This document shows, in pieces, positions 44,251 to 52,792 of a DNA stretch of 64,000 nt. The position numbers and the translations under genes are program-made. Each line of letters opens with the position of its first letter. Positions within the stretch are counted from its first letter, which is position 1. The DNA is from Maribacter polysaccharolyticus. GTDB lineage: Bacteria; Bacteroidota; Bacteroidia; Flavobacteriales; Flavobacteriaceae. The notes under the pieces were generated by a model that was not told the origin of the DNA, made no database searches, and was given only the letters and a program-made list of their open reading frames with translations. Location of the stretch: contig NZ_JARBUY010000003.1 in NCBI RefSeq assembly GCF_028882255.1, forward strand, positions 17,615 to 81,614, in the 5' to 3' direction.

Positions 44251-44691
44251 TTGGGGGTTACCCCATTAAGTAAAAGTTCCATAAAAACGAATAACGCAGA
44301 AAAAAATAACTTTTCTTTTCCAAAAAATGAGAAGTTAAAAAGCAAGAAGTCGATAGAGCGGCTTTTTAAAGAAGGAAAGCACGTTTCGGGTTTCCCATTA
44401 AGACTCATTTATCTAAAAGTGGACGAGCCCATGGATACGCGATTCAAGACCGGGGTGGCCGTTCCTAAAAAGAACTTTAAAAGTGCTGTAAAAAGAAACC
44501 GTATAAAAAGGTTGCTTCGGGAAAATTACAGACTCAACAAACATTTGGTTTTTAACAATAGTGAGGGAAACTATACGTTTCTAATTTTATATATTGGCAA
44601 AGAGATGCCCACTTTCAAACAGGTTGAACAAGGCATGTTGGCCATTCTTCAAAAATTTCTAAAAAAAATCGATAATGGGAAAGTTGATTAA
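44251..44691 (+). CDS. rnpA: Ribonuclease P protein component
   Basis: The protein subunit of RNase P, which helps the catalytic RNA mature tRNA 5' ends. The conserved core is NNFSFPKNEKLKSKKSIERLF (opening, split), KTGVAVPKKNFKSAVKRNRIKRLLREN (the basic RNR signature, within about 85-112) and YTFLILYIGKEMP. The open frame runs back to an ATG at 44152, but that would place the -7 box (44205-44212) inside the gene and give 179 residues. TTG at 44251 gives 146 residues, nearer the family norm of about 120-135. The true start could be slightly different. The stop overlaps the S41 peptidase gene by 17 nt, so the two are one transcript. The rpmH-rnpA-dnaA arrangement of many bacteria is not seen. 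Confidence 0.9.
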   Translation: MGVTPLSKSSIKTNNAEKNNFSFPKNEKLKSKKSIERLFKEGKHVSGFPLRLIYLKVDEPMDTRFKTGVAVPKKNFKSAVKRNRIKRLLRENYRLNKHLVFNNSEGNYTFLILYIGKEMPTFKQVEQGMLAILQKFLKKIDNGKVD

Positions 44692-46306
44692 GAAAAGAGT
44701 GTTGATTCCCGTACTGGCGATTACTTTTATCCTCGTTGGTAGTGGTTTCATCAAAAGCGATTTTTTCGAAATAGCGAAACAAATAGAGATATTTACCACG
44801 CTCTTTAAAGAGCTGAACATGAATTATGTCGATGAGACCAATCCCGCGGAATTGATGGACACTGCCATCAAGAACATGTTGGACGAATTGGATCCTTATA
44901 CCAAATTCTTGAATGAGCAGGATGTTGAGGCGTTTAAAATAAACAATGCCGGTGAATATTCCGGCATCGGGGCATTGGTACGTTCCTATGACGATCGTTT
45001 GTTGGTCATAGAACCTTACAAAAATTACCCTGCGGACAAAGCAGGTTTGAAAGCCGGGGATGAAATAGTGAAAATCGGTAATATCAATGTTGCCGATTTT
45101 GATGACAATGCCAGTGAACTCCTTAAAGGGGCCAATAATTCCGAAGTGGCAATCACCTATAAACGACAAGGTAAGACCCATACCACCCAAATAAAACGGG
45201 AAGCCATAGAAGTCGATGCCGTGCCTTTCTATGACATGGTAGACGACAAAACAGGTTTTATCGTCCTGGCCAAATTCAATGCCAAAGCTTCTGAACAGAC
45301 CAAAGAGGCACTGCTCGACCTAAAAGGTAAAGGGGCTGAAAGGATTATTCTGGACCTACGTGGAAATCCGGGTGGCCTGTTATCCGAAGCCATAAACGTG
45401 ACCAATCTTTTTGTTCCAAAGGGCGAATTGATCGTGACCACCAAATCGAAGGTTAAAAAATTCAATTCGGAATACCGGACCAAAAATAATCCGGTAGATA
45501 CGGAAATCCCCCTAGTGGTTTTGGTAAACGGAAACAGTGCCTCGGCCAGTGAAATCGTTTCAGGGAGCCTTCAAGATTTGGACCGTGCGGTAATCATGGG
45601 GGCCCGTAGTTTTGGTAAGGGCTTGGTACAGCGACCTTTGAAACTTACCTACGGAACACAATTGAAAGTGACCATAAGTCGCTATTATACTGCTTCTGGG
45701 AGATGTATACAATCCTTGGATTATTGGAACAGGGATGAAAATGGCAATGCCGTACGTCAAACACAATTCAATGAATTCAAAACAAGAAACGGCCGTAAAG
45801 TACAGGACGGTGGTGGGGTTTTACCTGATGTTCTCATTGATGAACTGAATTCGAACTCCTTGTTAAAGGCCTTGGAAGAAAACAATGTCATTTTTGATTA
45901 TGCCACCGATTACCACTATACCAATGCATTGGAACAATTAGGTGATTTTACCTTTACGGATGCCGATTTCAATGACTTCAAGTCATTTGTTGCCCAAGGT
46001 AATTTTCCTTATGAAACGAAAACGGAAAAGGTGATCTTGGAAGCCATGACCAACGAAGACGATGATATTCTTGGAGCCTCGGTACAAGATAACTACAGAT
46101 CCCTATTGGCAGAGATCGAAAAAAGCAAGGTTACCGCCTTGGATCGATTCGAAAAGGAAATCAAGAAAAAATTAGAGGATGAAATCATCAAAAGGTACTT
46201 CTATAGGGAAGGCTTATTTACCTATTACCTAACCCATGACGAGGCGATTTTGGCCGCCAAGGAATTGTTGGCCAATGAAAGCAAATACACGGGCATATTG
46301 CAATAG
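44675..46306 (+). CDS. S41 family C-terminal processing peptidase (CtpA/Tsp type)
   Basis: A 543-residue periplasmic serine peptidase held by an N-terminal membrane-spanning or signal segment (8-27). The order is a short helical leader (about 35-85), PDZ domain (about 95-175; GIGALVRSYDD, ADKAGLKAGDEIVKI) and protease core with IILDLRGNPGGLL (225-237), the catalytic serine block NSASASEIV (287-295) and the general-base lysine in SFGKGLVQ (Lys315). A roughly 180-residue C-terminal extension beyond the core is normal for Bacteroidota homologues. It overlaps rnpA by 17 nt (stop of rnpA within its first codons), so expression is linked to RNase P. It likely degrades or trims proteins with exposed C-termini in the periplasm. 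Confidence 0.95.
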   Translation: MGKLIKKRVLIPVLAITFILVGSGFIKSDFFEIAKQIEIFTTLFKELNMNYVDETNPAELMDTAIKNMLDELDPYTKFLNEQDVEAFKINNAGEYSGIGALVRSYDDRLLVIEPYKNYPADKAGLKAGDEIVKIGNINVADFDDNASELLKGANNSEVAITYKRQGKTHTTQIKREAIEVDAVPFYDMVDDKTGFIVLAKFNAKASEQTKEALLDLKGKGAERIILDLRGNPGGLLSEAINVTNLFVPKGELIVTTKSKVKKFNSEYRTKNNPVDTEIPLVVLVNGNSASASEIVSGSLQDLDRAVIMGARSFGKGLVQRPLKLTYGTQLKVTISRYYTASGRCIQSLDYWNRDENGNAVRQTQFNEFKTRNGRKVQDGGGVLPDVLIDELNSNSLLKALEENNVIFDYATDYHYTNALEQLGDFTFTDADFNDFKSFVAQGNFPYETKTEKVILEAMTNEDDDILGASVQDNYRSLLAEIEKSKVTALDRFEKEIKKKLEDEIIKRYFYREGLFTYYLTHDEAILAAKELLANESKYTGILQ

Positions 46307-46664
46307 AAGTATCGTTTCCACCCTTTTGGTCAAGTCTTGGGACCTTTTGGGATTTGTTATATAAATGCACATAAAGGATTGGAATTGACGGGGCCGTATT
46401 ATTACGTAGGTAAAGGGCCAAATTCCGGGTATTTCGTACTATCCGATCCAAGAAGATCAACGTTCTTGATAGGAAGTTTCCTTTATTCGTGGGGAAATTG
46501 TTTTTCCCTGTGAAGCCCCTCCATTTTTATCGCTGAAAACCGTGGATTACTGGCAATGATTAAGTACTTTTAAATCATTGAAGTCGATAAAACCCCTCTT
46601 GAAACAAAATTCCAATTCCAGCATCCGTTTAAGCTGATAACCTTTACACCATCCCGTTATGATC
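46307..46664. other. Non-coding gap between S41 and S10 peptidase genes
   Basis: About 350 nt in which I recognise no coding frame, tRNA or clear terminator. Short antisense frames overlap the ends of both neighbours and carry no motif. Confidence 0.4.
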
Positions 46665-48176
46665 ATGAAAAGAATCGTACTACTTATTCTTTTAATCACA
46701 ACCCAAATAACTTCATTGGCCCAAGAAGAAAAAAAAGAACCGACGATCAAACCTATTCCTAAACCCCAAAGTTTCGTTACGACACATCAAGGTATTTTCG
46801 GGGGTAAGCGCCTTACGTATAAGGCCACTGCAAAGGAAACCTACCTGAAAAATGAAAAGGGGGATTCCATTGCTTCCTTGTGGTCTGTAGCCTATACCCA
46901 AGAGGGTATTTCGAATCATACCCAAAGACCTGTAACCTTTATTTTCAATGGGGGTCCGGGTTCAGCTTCGGTTTGGCTGCATATGGGGTTGTTCGGTCCC
47001 AAGATCGTAAAGGTGGATTCCGATGCCAGAAAAGACGATGGTGCCGCACCCTATGATTTGACTACCAATGAAAATGGTCTATTAGACCTTACCGATATGG
47101 TTTTTATCGACCCCGTAGGTACCGGTTATAGTAGGGTCGTCGGTAAAGGCAAGGAAAAAGACTTTTGGGGATTAAAGGAAGATGCGGCTTCGGTCGCACA
47201 GTTCATAAGGCTGTGGATTACCGAAAACAAGAGATGGTTTTCCCCTAAATACATCGCGGGCGAAAGCTATGGCACCACAAGGGCCGCAGCCGTAGGAAAG
47301 GCATTGGAAGGGAATGGGCAGAATATGGCCTTGAACGGACTTATTCTTATTTCACAAGCTTTGGATTATGAGGGTTCTACCTCCGTCCATAATAATATCA
47401 CTTCTTATGTGACCTATTTGCCCAGTATGGCAGCCACGGCTTGGTACCATAAAAAAGCAGGGCAAGGCAAGGAATTGAAGGATTTCTTGGAAGAATGCCG
47501 AAAATTTACCTATGATGTGTATACGCCCGCCCTATTTAAGGGATCTTTATTGACCGATGACGAAAAAAATTCCCTTGCTGAAAAAATGGCCTATTTCATT
47601 GGGTTGGACAAAGACTATATCCTTAGATCGGATCTACGCATTTTAATGCCTCGATTCCAAAAACAATTGTTGGCGGACAAAGGGCTTTCCATAGGGCGAT
47701 TGGATGGGCGTTTTATGGGGGATGAAGCAGACAAGCTCTCTGAAAACCCACATTTGGGCGATGCATCGAGCTACCAAATAAGCTCGGCCTATACCGCGGC
47801 CTTGAACCATTACTTCGCCGCTGACTTACATATCGAAATGGATAGGCCTTACCTTACTTCCAATGGTAAAATAGGAAGAACATGGCGTTGGAGAACGGTA
47901 CCCGACGGAAGCTATTGGGAACCGACACCTGTCAATGTTTCCAGGGCATTGGGGGAAACGATGCGCCGAAATACCGACATGAAGGTTTTGGTCGCCAACG
48001 GCTATTATGATCTGATCACCCCGTTTTTTGATGCCGAATACACTTTTGCCAGGAACGGTATCGTAAAAGAAAGGGTTACCATGACCTATTATGAGGCGGG
48101 CCATATGATGTATGTGCATGAACCGGATTTGATAAAATTATCGAATGACATCAGGGATTTTTTGACCGCTGATTAA
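46665..48176 (+). CDS. S10 family serine carboxypeptidase
   Basis: A 503-residue exported carboxypeptidase with a signal peptide (KRIVLLILLITTQITSLAQ; cleavage near residue 19). An ATG two codons earlier (46659) is also possible. The alpha/beta hydrolase motifs are FNGGPGSASVW (oxyanion turn), GESYGTTRAAA (nucleophile Ser, residue 201 from this start), the acid Asp in NGYYDLITPFFDAEY and the catalytic His in YEAGHMMYVHE. The GGPGS and GESYG patterns are diagnostic of S10 rather than other hydrolases. It removes C-terminal residues from peptides and is usually more active at acidic pH. It is the fourth exported peptidase within 11 kb. It stands alone with about 350 nt upstream. Confidence 0.95.
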   Translation: MKRIVLLILLITTQITSLAQEEKKEPTIKPIPKPQSFVTTHQGIFGGKRLTYKATAKETYLKNEKGDSIASLWSVAYTQEGISNHTQRPVTFIFNGGPGSASVWLHMGLFGPKIVKVDSDARKDDGAAPYDLTTNENGLLDLTDMVFIDPVGTGYSRVVGKGKEKDFWGLKEDAASVAQFIRLWITENKRWFSPKYIAGESYGTTRAAAVGKALEGNGQNMALNGLILISQALDYEGSTSVHNNITSYVTYLPSMAATAWYHKKAGQGKELKDFLEECRKFTYDVYTPALFKGSLLTDDEKNSLAEKMAYFIGLDKDYILRSDLRILMPRFQKQLLADKGLSIGRLDGRFMGDEADKLSENPHLGDASSYQISSAYTAALNHYFAADLHIEMDRPYLTSNGKIGRTWRWRTVPDGSYWEPTPVNVSRALGETMRRNTDMKVLVANGYYDLITPFFDAEYTFARNGIVKERVTMTYYEAGHMMYVHEPDLIKLSNDIRDFLTAD

Positions 48177-48232
48177 ATCGCATCCTTACCGCAACGACCC
48201 TTGGTAGGGAAAATGAAGTATGGAATTGAACA

Positions 48233-49120
48233 ATGTTGTACTATATGCTTTCTCCAAGCTTAAAATCACATATCGGGCAAATTTTAAATGGTACCATCCA
48301 AAAGGTCGAAGCCGTAAGTGGAGGTGACATTTCCAAAGCATATTGCCTTTACACCCCAACACAACGTTTCCTTTGTAAAATCAACAACGACCCATCAGCA
48401 CTTAAAATGTTCGATACCGAAAAGGAGGGTTTAAAAGAGATCAACCTCAGCAAGGCCATCGCCGTACCCCAAGTGCTGGGATCTGGGGAATTTGAAGGCA
48501 GCTCTTTTTTGTTGATGGAATTCATTGAAACCAAAAAACCCAATCTCAAGGATATGGAGACCTTTGGCCATCAATTGGCCCAAATGCATTCCTTTTCGGT
48601 CGGCGATTCCTTTGGATGGAAACAGGACAACTTGATCGGGAGCCTTCCACAATCAAATGCCCATCACCTGGAATGGACTTCCTTCTATGTCTATGAACGA
48701 TTGATTCCCCAATTGCAAATGGCTGCACACAAAAAGTTACTCCCAATCCAACAAATTCCTAAAGAAAACACCCTTTTAAAAGGTTGCCGTCGTTTCTTTC
48801 CTGAAGTAAAACCTGCATTGCTCCATGGCGATCTTTGGAGTGGAAACTATCTGGTCGGCACCCAAGGTACACCTTATTTGATCGATCCTGCGGTTTACTA
48901 CGGACATGCCGAGGTAGATATGGCCATGACACGGCTTTTTGGCGGTTTTACAGCTTCTTTCTACGATGCATATGCCGAACATTTCCCGTTGGTCGAAGGG
49001 GTCAGGGAACGAACCGATCTGTACCAATTGTATTACCTGTTGGTACATCTTAATCTGTTTGGAAAATCCTATTATCCCTCAGTGATCGGCTTGCTTGAAA
49101 GATATTTCATCAGTTCTTGA
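48233..49120 (+). CDS. Fructosamine kinase family protein
   Basis: A 295-residue cytoplasmic kinase of the fructosamine-3-kinase/ribulosamine-kinase family, which phosphorylates sugar-amine adducts so that they break down spontaneously and deglycate proteins. The protein-kinase-like fold shows GGDISKAYCLYT (29-40; Gly-loop equivalent), LCKIN (ATP-binding Lys), LLMEFIE (hinge), LLHGDLWSGNYLV (catalytic loop) and YLIDPAVYYGHAEVDMAM (metal-binding Asp). A second ATG at 48245 would remove four residues. It is 56 nt after the S10 peptidase gene and converges with the NlpC/P60 gene, with an 11-nt overlap. Confidence 0.93.
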   Translation: MLYYMLSPSLKSHIGQILNGTIQKVEAVSGGDISKAYCLYTPTQRFLCKINNDPSALKMFDTEKEGLKEINLSKAIAVPQVLGSGEFEGSSFLLMEFIETKKPNLKDMETFGHQLAQMHSFSVGDSFGWKQDNLIGSLPQSNAHHLEWTSFYVYERLIPQLQMAAHKKLLPIQQIPKENTLLKGCRRFFPEVKPALLHGDLWSGNYLVGTQGTPYLIDPAVYYGHAEVDMAMTRLFGGFTASFYDAYAEHFPLVEGVRERTDLYQLYYLLVHLNLFGKSYYPSVIGLLERYFISS

Positions 49121-50303
49121 AAACCGGGGTGTTCACTAAATTGATCAGTCCATCCTCCTCCGCTTTCAATACCCTTTTTGAACGTAAATACCGCTCCATG
49201 TTCGATGGGTCAAAATTAGGGGCATTGGGATCCACGCTACTGATACGGACCATTCCGGAAGCATGTATAAACTCATTATTGCCGATCCACATACCTACGT
49301 GTACCACCTTTTCAGCGGTCGAATCAGTGGCCTTTCGGCCAAAAAACAACAAATCGCCCTGTACCAAATCCTCAAAATTCCTGATCGAATCTATGGCTTT
49401 TCCCGTATGCACCTGTTGGGAAGCATCCCGTGGAATGACCATTCCGTTCAAGAAATAAATGGTTTTTGTAAACCCACTGCAATCAACTCCTTTGGTTGAA
49501 GTTCCGCCCCATAGATAAGGAACTCCCATCAATTTTTTCGAAGTGGCGACCAAGGACGCTGTGGTTGGGTTTAAATCCTGTAGCCATTCATCATATTCCT
49601 GGGCTTCCTCCTTGGCTACAAATGCCGTTCTGCCATCGGGATATTGAACTTCGAAAAATCCGGCTACCTCCCCCGATTTTACCAAAATGGCACCGGCTAC
49701 CATATCGGATACTACCTGTGTCTTTTCATCGGCCTTGGAATAGGAATGTCCATAGGTTTTTGTGAAGATGATCTTTTCAGCTGATTTCCATTCGTTTATT
49801 TCCGTGGAATCCATGGGTTGGATACCCATAGCATCGACCCAGGAAAGATAGTGGTCCGGGGTCTGTATCAAATACCAACTACCCTCCTTTTTATAGACCT
49901 TCACAGGGGTACCCAAGGTGGCCTGGGTGGCTAATTCCGCCGAATGTTTGGGTTGGCTTCGTAAATTCGCGACGGATACCCTGATCACCGCTTGGGTTTT
50001 TGCTCCAAGCTCTTTCGTTGGCAATAGCTGTATACTGTCTATATAATGCACATCGTTCGCCGACAGTTTCGTTTTTAAGGCCTCAACCGCATAGGGCAGG
50101 TTACTTTCTCCCTTTAAGATGAACGCGTCATTGTTTTTTATGGCTTCTATGTTAAAAAGGGCCACCCGTTTATCCGGGGCATATTCTTTTTTCACCTCAT
50201 CGATCTGTTGTTGAAAGGGATTTTCGGTTTCCTTTTTCACCTCACAACCTTGCAACATCAAAAAGATCACAAATGCATACCTGAAAAAAACTCTTAAAGC
50301 CAT
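49110..50303 (-). CDS. NlpC/P60 (C40) cell-wall peptidase lipoprotein with SH3 domains
   Basis: A 397-residue exported peptidoglycan endopeptidase. From ATG 50303 the lipobox is MLQGC (Cys20). The -7 box at 50318-50325 lies upstream of this ATG but inside a longer frame starting at 50330, which is therefore rejected. SH3-like bacterial domains occupy about 100-240 (VSVANLRSQPKHSAELATQA, TPVKVYKKEGSWYLIQTPDHY split). The NlpC/P60 domain has catalytic Cys275 in GVDCSGFTKTIYF, His335 in HVGMWIG and third polar His347 in FIHASG. It should cut gamma-D-Glu to diaminopimelate bonds of muropeptides. It overlaps the fructosamine kinase gene by 11 nt, tail to tail, and is divergent from the DNA methyltransferase gene. 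Confidence 0.94.
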   Translation of the reverse strand: MALRVFFRYAFVIFLMLQGCEVKKETENPFQQQIDEVKKEYAPDKRVALFNIEAIKNNDAFILKGESNLPYAVEALKTKLSANDVHYIDSIQLLPTKELGAKTQAVIRVSVANLRSQPKHSAELATQATLGTPVKVYKKEGSWYLIQTPDHYLSWVDAMGIQPMDSTEINEWKSAEKIIFTKTYGHSYSKADEKTQVVSDMVAGAILVKSGEVAGFFEVQYPDGRTAFVAKEEAQEYDEWLQDLNPTTASLVATSKKLMGVPYLWGGTSTKGVDCSGFTKTIYFLNGMVIPRDASQQVHTGKAIDSIRNFEDLVQGDLLFFGRKATDSTAEKVVHVGMWIGNNEFIHASGMVRISSVDPNAPNFDPSNMERYLRSKRVLKAEEDGLINLVNTPVFKN

Positions 50304-50317
50304 ATGTTTATTTTTTT

Positions 50318-50325
50318 CAAAAATA
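50318..50325 (-). promoter_or_regulatory. -7 promoter element of the NlpC/P60 gene
   Basis: TATTTTTG on the minus strand matches TAnnTTTG, 14 nt before the ATG at 50303. It decides between the starts at 50303 and 50330. Confidence 0.6.
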
Positions 50326-50399
50326 GACAAATAATGATTTTTAACCTTCCCATTTCCCAGTACGTTTCTTTTAGCTGTTTTTCCCTAATTTAGCCCCTA

Positions 50400-51626
50400 A
50401 TGAAAAAACTTAAGGTCATAGAACTTTTTGCGGGAGTCGGCGGTTTTCGTTTGGGACTTGAAAACACGGGGAATTATGAAGTAGTTTGGTCGAATCAATG
50501 GGAACCCTCAACAAAAACCCAACATGCTTCGATGGTTTATGAGGCCCGTTTTGGGGGCAAAAACCATTGTAATACCGATATTTCCGAAGTTAAAACAACG
50601 GATATCCCCCATGCCGATATCTTGGTCGGCGGTTTTCCTTGCCAGGATTATTCGGTAGCGACGACTTTGCAGAATTCCAGAGGGTTGATCGGTAAAAAAG
50701 GGGTTTTATGGTGGTCTATACATCGCATTTTATCAGAAAAGACCACGCCACCCAAATACCTTTTCCTGGAAAATGTGGACCGCTTGTTAAAATCTCCCTC
50801 CACCCAAAGGGGTCGGGATTTCGCCATTATGCTCAAAAGCTTGAACGATCTGGGTTATGCCGTGGAATGGCGGGTAATCAATGCCGCCGATTACGGAATG
50901 CCCCAACGTCGCAGACGCATTTTCTTCTTGGGATATCATAAGACCACCCCAAGTTATAAACAATTGAAAAAAGCGGATAAAAAAGCTTGGATGACCCAAA
51001 AAGGTACTATGGCCAGTGCTTTTCCGGTAAACGATTCCTTGGAACACTACACTACTTTTGCCCTGACGGATGATTTGGTGCACCTTTCCGAACATTTCAA
51101 TAAAGGTGAAAAATTATCCCCTTTTGCAAATAGTGGCGCCTTTATTGACGGACAAGTATTTACGGCTAAGACCACGCCAAGTTATCACGGCGTACGAACG
51201 GTACTTGGTGATATCCTTCAAAACGGTAAGGTTACCCAGGATTTCTTTGTTCCGGCTGATGAGTATCCTAAATGGGCGTATTTGAAAGGTGCCAAAAAAG
51301 AAGTTCGAAAATCGAAAAGTGGTTTTGAATACAACTATAGTGAAGGCGCCATGATTTTCCCCGATGCCTTGGACAATGCTTCCCGAACCATAATAACCGG
51401 GGAAGGAGGGCGAAGTCCGTCGAGGTTCAAACATGTGGTACAAACGTCCAAAGGCTTACGTCGTTTAACCCCAATAGAACTAGAGCGCCTGAATATGTTC
51501 CCTGATAACCACACCCAATTGGAAGGAATATCTGATACCAAACGAGCATTTTTCATGGGTAATGCCTTGGTAGTGGGAGTGGTCGAACAAATAGGGAAAA
51601 CCCTGTTCGCTAAAATAAATGACTGA
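50400..51626 (+). CDS. DNA (cytosine-5-)-methyltransferase
   Basis: A 408-residue C5-cytosine methyltransferase of a probable type II restriction-modification system. Motif I is FAGVGGFRLGL (10-20, SAM binding). Motif IV is GGFPCQDYS (77-85, catalytic Cys81), motif VI is LENVDRLL (123-130) and motif VIII is PQRRRRIFFLG (168-178). A target-recognition region of about 150 residues follows, and motifs IX-X near the C-terminus are LRRLTPIELERLNMFPDNHT (split) and MGNALVVGVV. All catalytic motifs are intact, so it should be active. The target sequence cannot be read from the protein. It is divergent from the NlpC/P60 gene and followed after 2 nt by a candidate restriction endonuclease, suggesting coupled translation. 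Confidence 0.95.
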   Translation: MKKLKVIELFAGVGGFRLGLENTGNYEVVWSNQWEPSTKTQHASMVYEARFGGKNHCNTDISEVKTTDIPHADILVGGFPCQDYSVATTLQNSRGLIGKKGVLWWSIHRILSEKTTPPKYLFLENVDRLLKSPSTQRGRDFAIMLKSLNDLGYAVEWRVINAADYGMPQRRRRIFFLGYHKTTPSYKQLKKADKKAWMTQKGTMASAFPVNDSLEHYTTFALTDDLVHLSEHFNKGEKLSPFANSGAFIDGQVFTAKTTPSYHGVRTVLGDILQNGKVTQDFFVPADEYPKWAYLKGAKKEVRKSKSGFEYNYSEGAMIFPDALDNASRTIITGEGGRSPSRFKHVVQTSKGLRRLTPIELERLNMFPDNHTQLEGISDTKRAFFMGNALVVGVVEQIGKTLFAKIND

Positions 51627-51628
51627 TC

Positions 51629-52243
51629 GTGGATGGTAAGAGCAGTTTTAAAAGTGATTTACACAAAGAAAAACAACTTGCTGTCCTATTGGATGTCCTT
51701 TATCAAAAACAATTGAAACACTACGATTTTGAACGGATAACCGATTTGGATCTTCAGCGCCAAGGTATCGATCTTATTTTTACGGATCGGAGCAGTCAAA
51801 AAACCTTTTATGTTGATGAAAAAGCCCAACTGGATTATGTGGATGAGGATTTACCAACCTTCGCATTTGAAATCAATTACCAAAATAAAAAAGGCATGGG
51901 ACAAGGCTGGCTGTTCGATCCAACCAAGAAAACCGATTTCTATGCCTTGGTGACGGCCATCTATTCCGATGAGCCCGAACGATATACCTCATGTAAAATA
52001 ACCTTCGTAAACCGGTCAAAACTCCTTTCATTTTTAAGAACCAAAAAACTAACCGTGCACCGATTGTCGAAATATGGGGAAAAGACCCATGGTGAACATG
52101 GTAAGATAGTACTCAAAGAACTGCATCCGTTCTGGGAAGGCTACCTGTATTCCTCAACAAAAAACAAGGCTGAAAAGCCTTTAAACCTGATTTTGAAACT
52201 CGATTTTTTGATGGGATTGGGAATTGCCAAACGATTGGTATAA
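51629..52243 (+). CDS. Putative restriction endonuclease with PD-(D/E)XK-like signature
   Basis: A 204-residue protein that I cannot assign to a named family by eye. It starts with GTG at 51629, 2 nt after the methyltransferase stop. Near the N-terminus QGIDLIF (46-52) and FYVDEKAQL (60-68) give Asp48 followed 14 residues later by Asp63-Glu-Lys65, the spacing and shape of a PD-(D/E)XK nuclease core. It is followed by a beta-rich region (FAFEINYQNKK, GWLFDPTKKTDFYALVTA) that would complete the fold. A single short protein beside a C5 methyltransferase is the classical layout of a type II system. Restriction activity and recognition site are inference. It could instead be an accessory (for example Vsr-like repair) protein, but Vsr motifs are not seen. 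Confidence 0.65.
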   Translation: MDGKSSFKSDLHKEKQLAVLLDVLYQKQLKHYDFERITDLDLQRQGIDLIFTDRSSQKTFYVDEKAQLDYVDEDLPTFAFEINYQNKKGMGQGWLFDPTKKTDFYALVTAIYSDEPERYTSCKITFVNRSKLLSFLRTKKLTVHRLSKYGEKTHGEHGKIVLKELHPFWEGYLYSSTKNKAEKPLNLILKLDFLMGLGIAKRLV

Positions 52244-52408
52244 CCCCTAGGTAAAATCACGATCGGATGATCACCGCTATGGTAAACACCATTGGGATAT
52301 GCACGATATAAACTTTTGACCCTGGCATATCGGTACAAATTAACTTAACACATTGTTAATCAGTATATAAAATTTGTTTTTATTGAAATTTTACATTAAG
52401 TTGTAAGA

Positions 52409-52783
52409 ATGATACAACTAGATAAAAAAGAAAACAAGGAATTTTTAGAGAAGTCCATTCAACATTTGGAAGCAACTGGCTTTGAGAACATCAAAGCGGA
52501 CATTGAAGGGTATGAAACACCAAAATCATATATAAAGAAAAAAACCGGTGTTAAGATCACCCCGGATATTGTGGCCTTAAAAAACGGTATCAAATATATT
52601 TTTGAAATCAGTGTAAAATCGGAAAAACCCTTGCTGTTAAAATCGAAATGGTTGTTTTTGGATACCTTGAGTCGATTGAAATCGAATCGTTTTCGGATCA
52701 TTACCACCAAAGGGCATTATAAGTTCACCAGTACGATGTTAGAGGATATTAATTTGACCAACAAGTCCCCTATCCGAATTTAA
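52409..52783 (+). CDS. Small PD-(D/E)XK-like protein of unknown function
   Basis: A 124-residue soluble protein. It has helix-like KKENKEFLEKSIQHLEATGF, then TPDIVALKNGIKYIFEISVKSEKP (51-74, here shown as TPDIVALKNG plus IKYIFEISVKSEKP), and a C-terminal KSNRFRIITTKGHYKF. The Asp53-x12-Glu66 arrangement resembles a PD-(D/E)XK core, but the expected Lys two residues after Glu is Ser68, with Lys70 nearby that could migrate into the role. Compact relatives appear to be common in Flavobacteriia, from memory, without a known function. It lies 165 nt downstream of the restriction gene and may or may not belong to that system. It is convergent with the GNAT gene. Confidence 0.7.
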   Translation: MIQLDKKENKEFLEKSIQHLEATGFENIKADIEGYETPKSYIKKKTGVKITPDIVALKNGIKYIFEISVKSEKPLLLKSKWLFLDTLSRLKSNRFRIITTKGHYKFTSTMLEDINLTNKSPIRI

Positions 52784-52792
52784 GCTACAGCC

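Noticed and set aside
44615..45190. A 191-codon antisense frame across the rnpA/S41 junction
   Set aside because: It lies opposite two well-supported genes and shows no family features.
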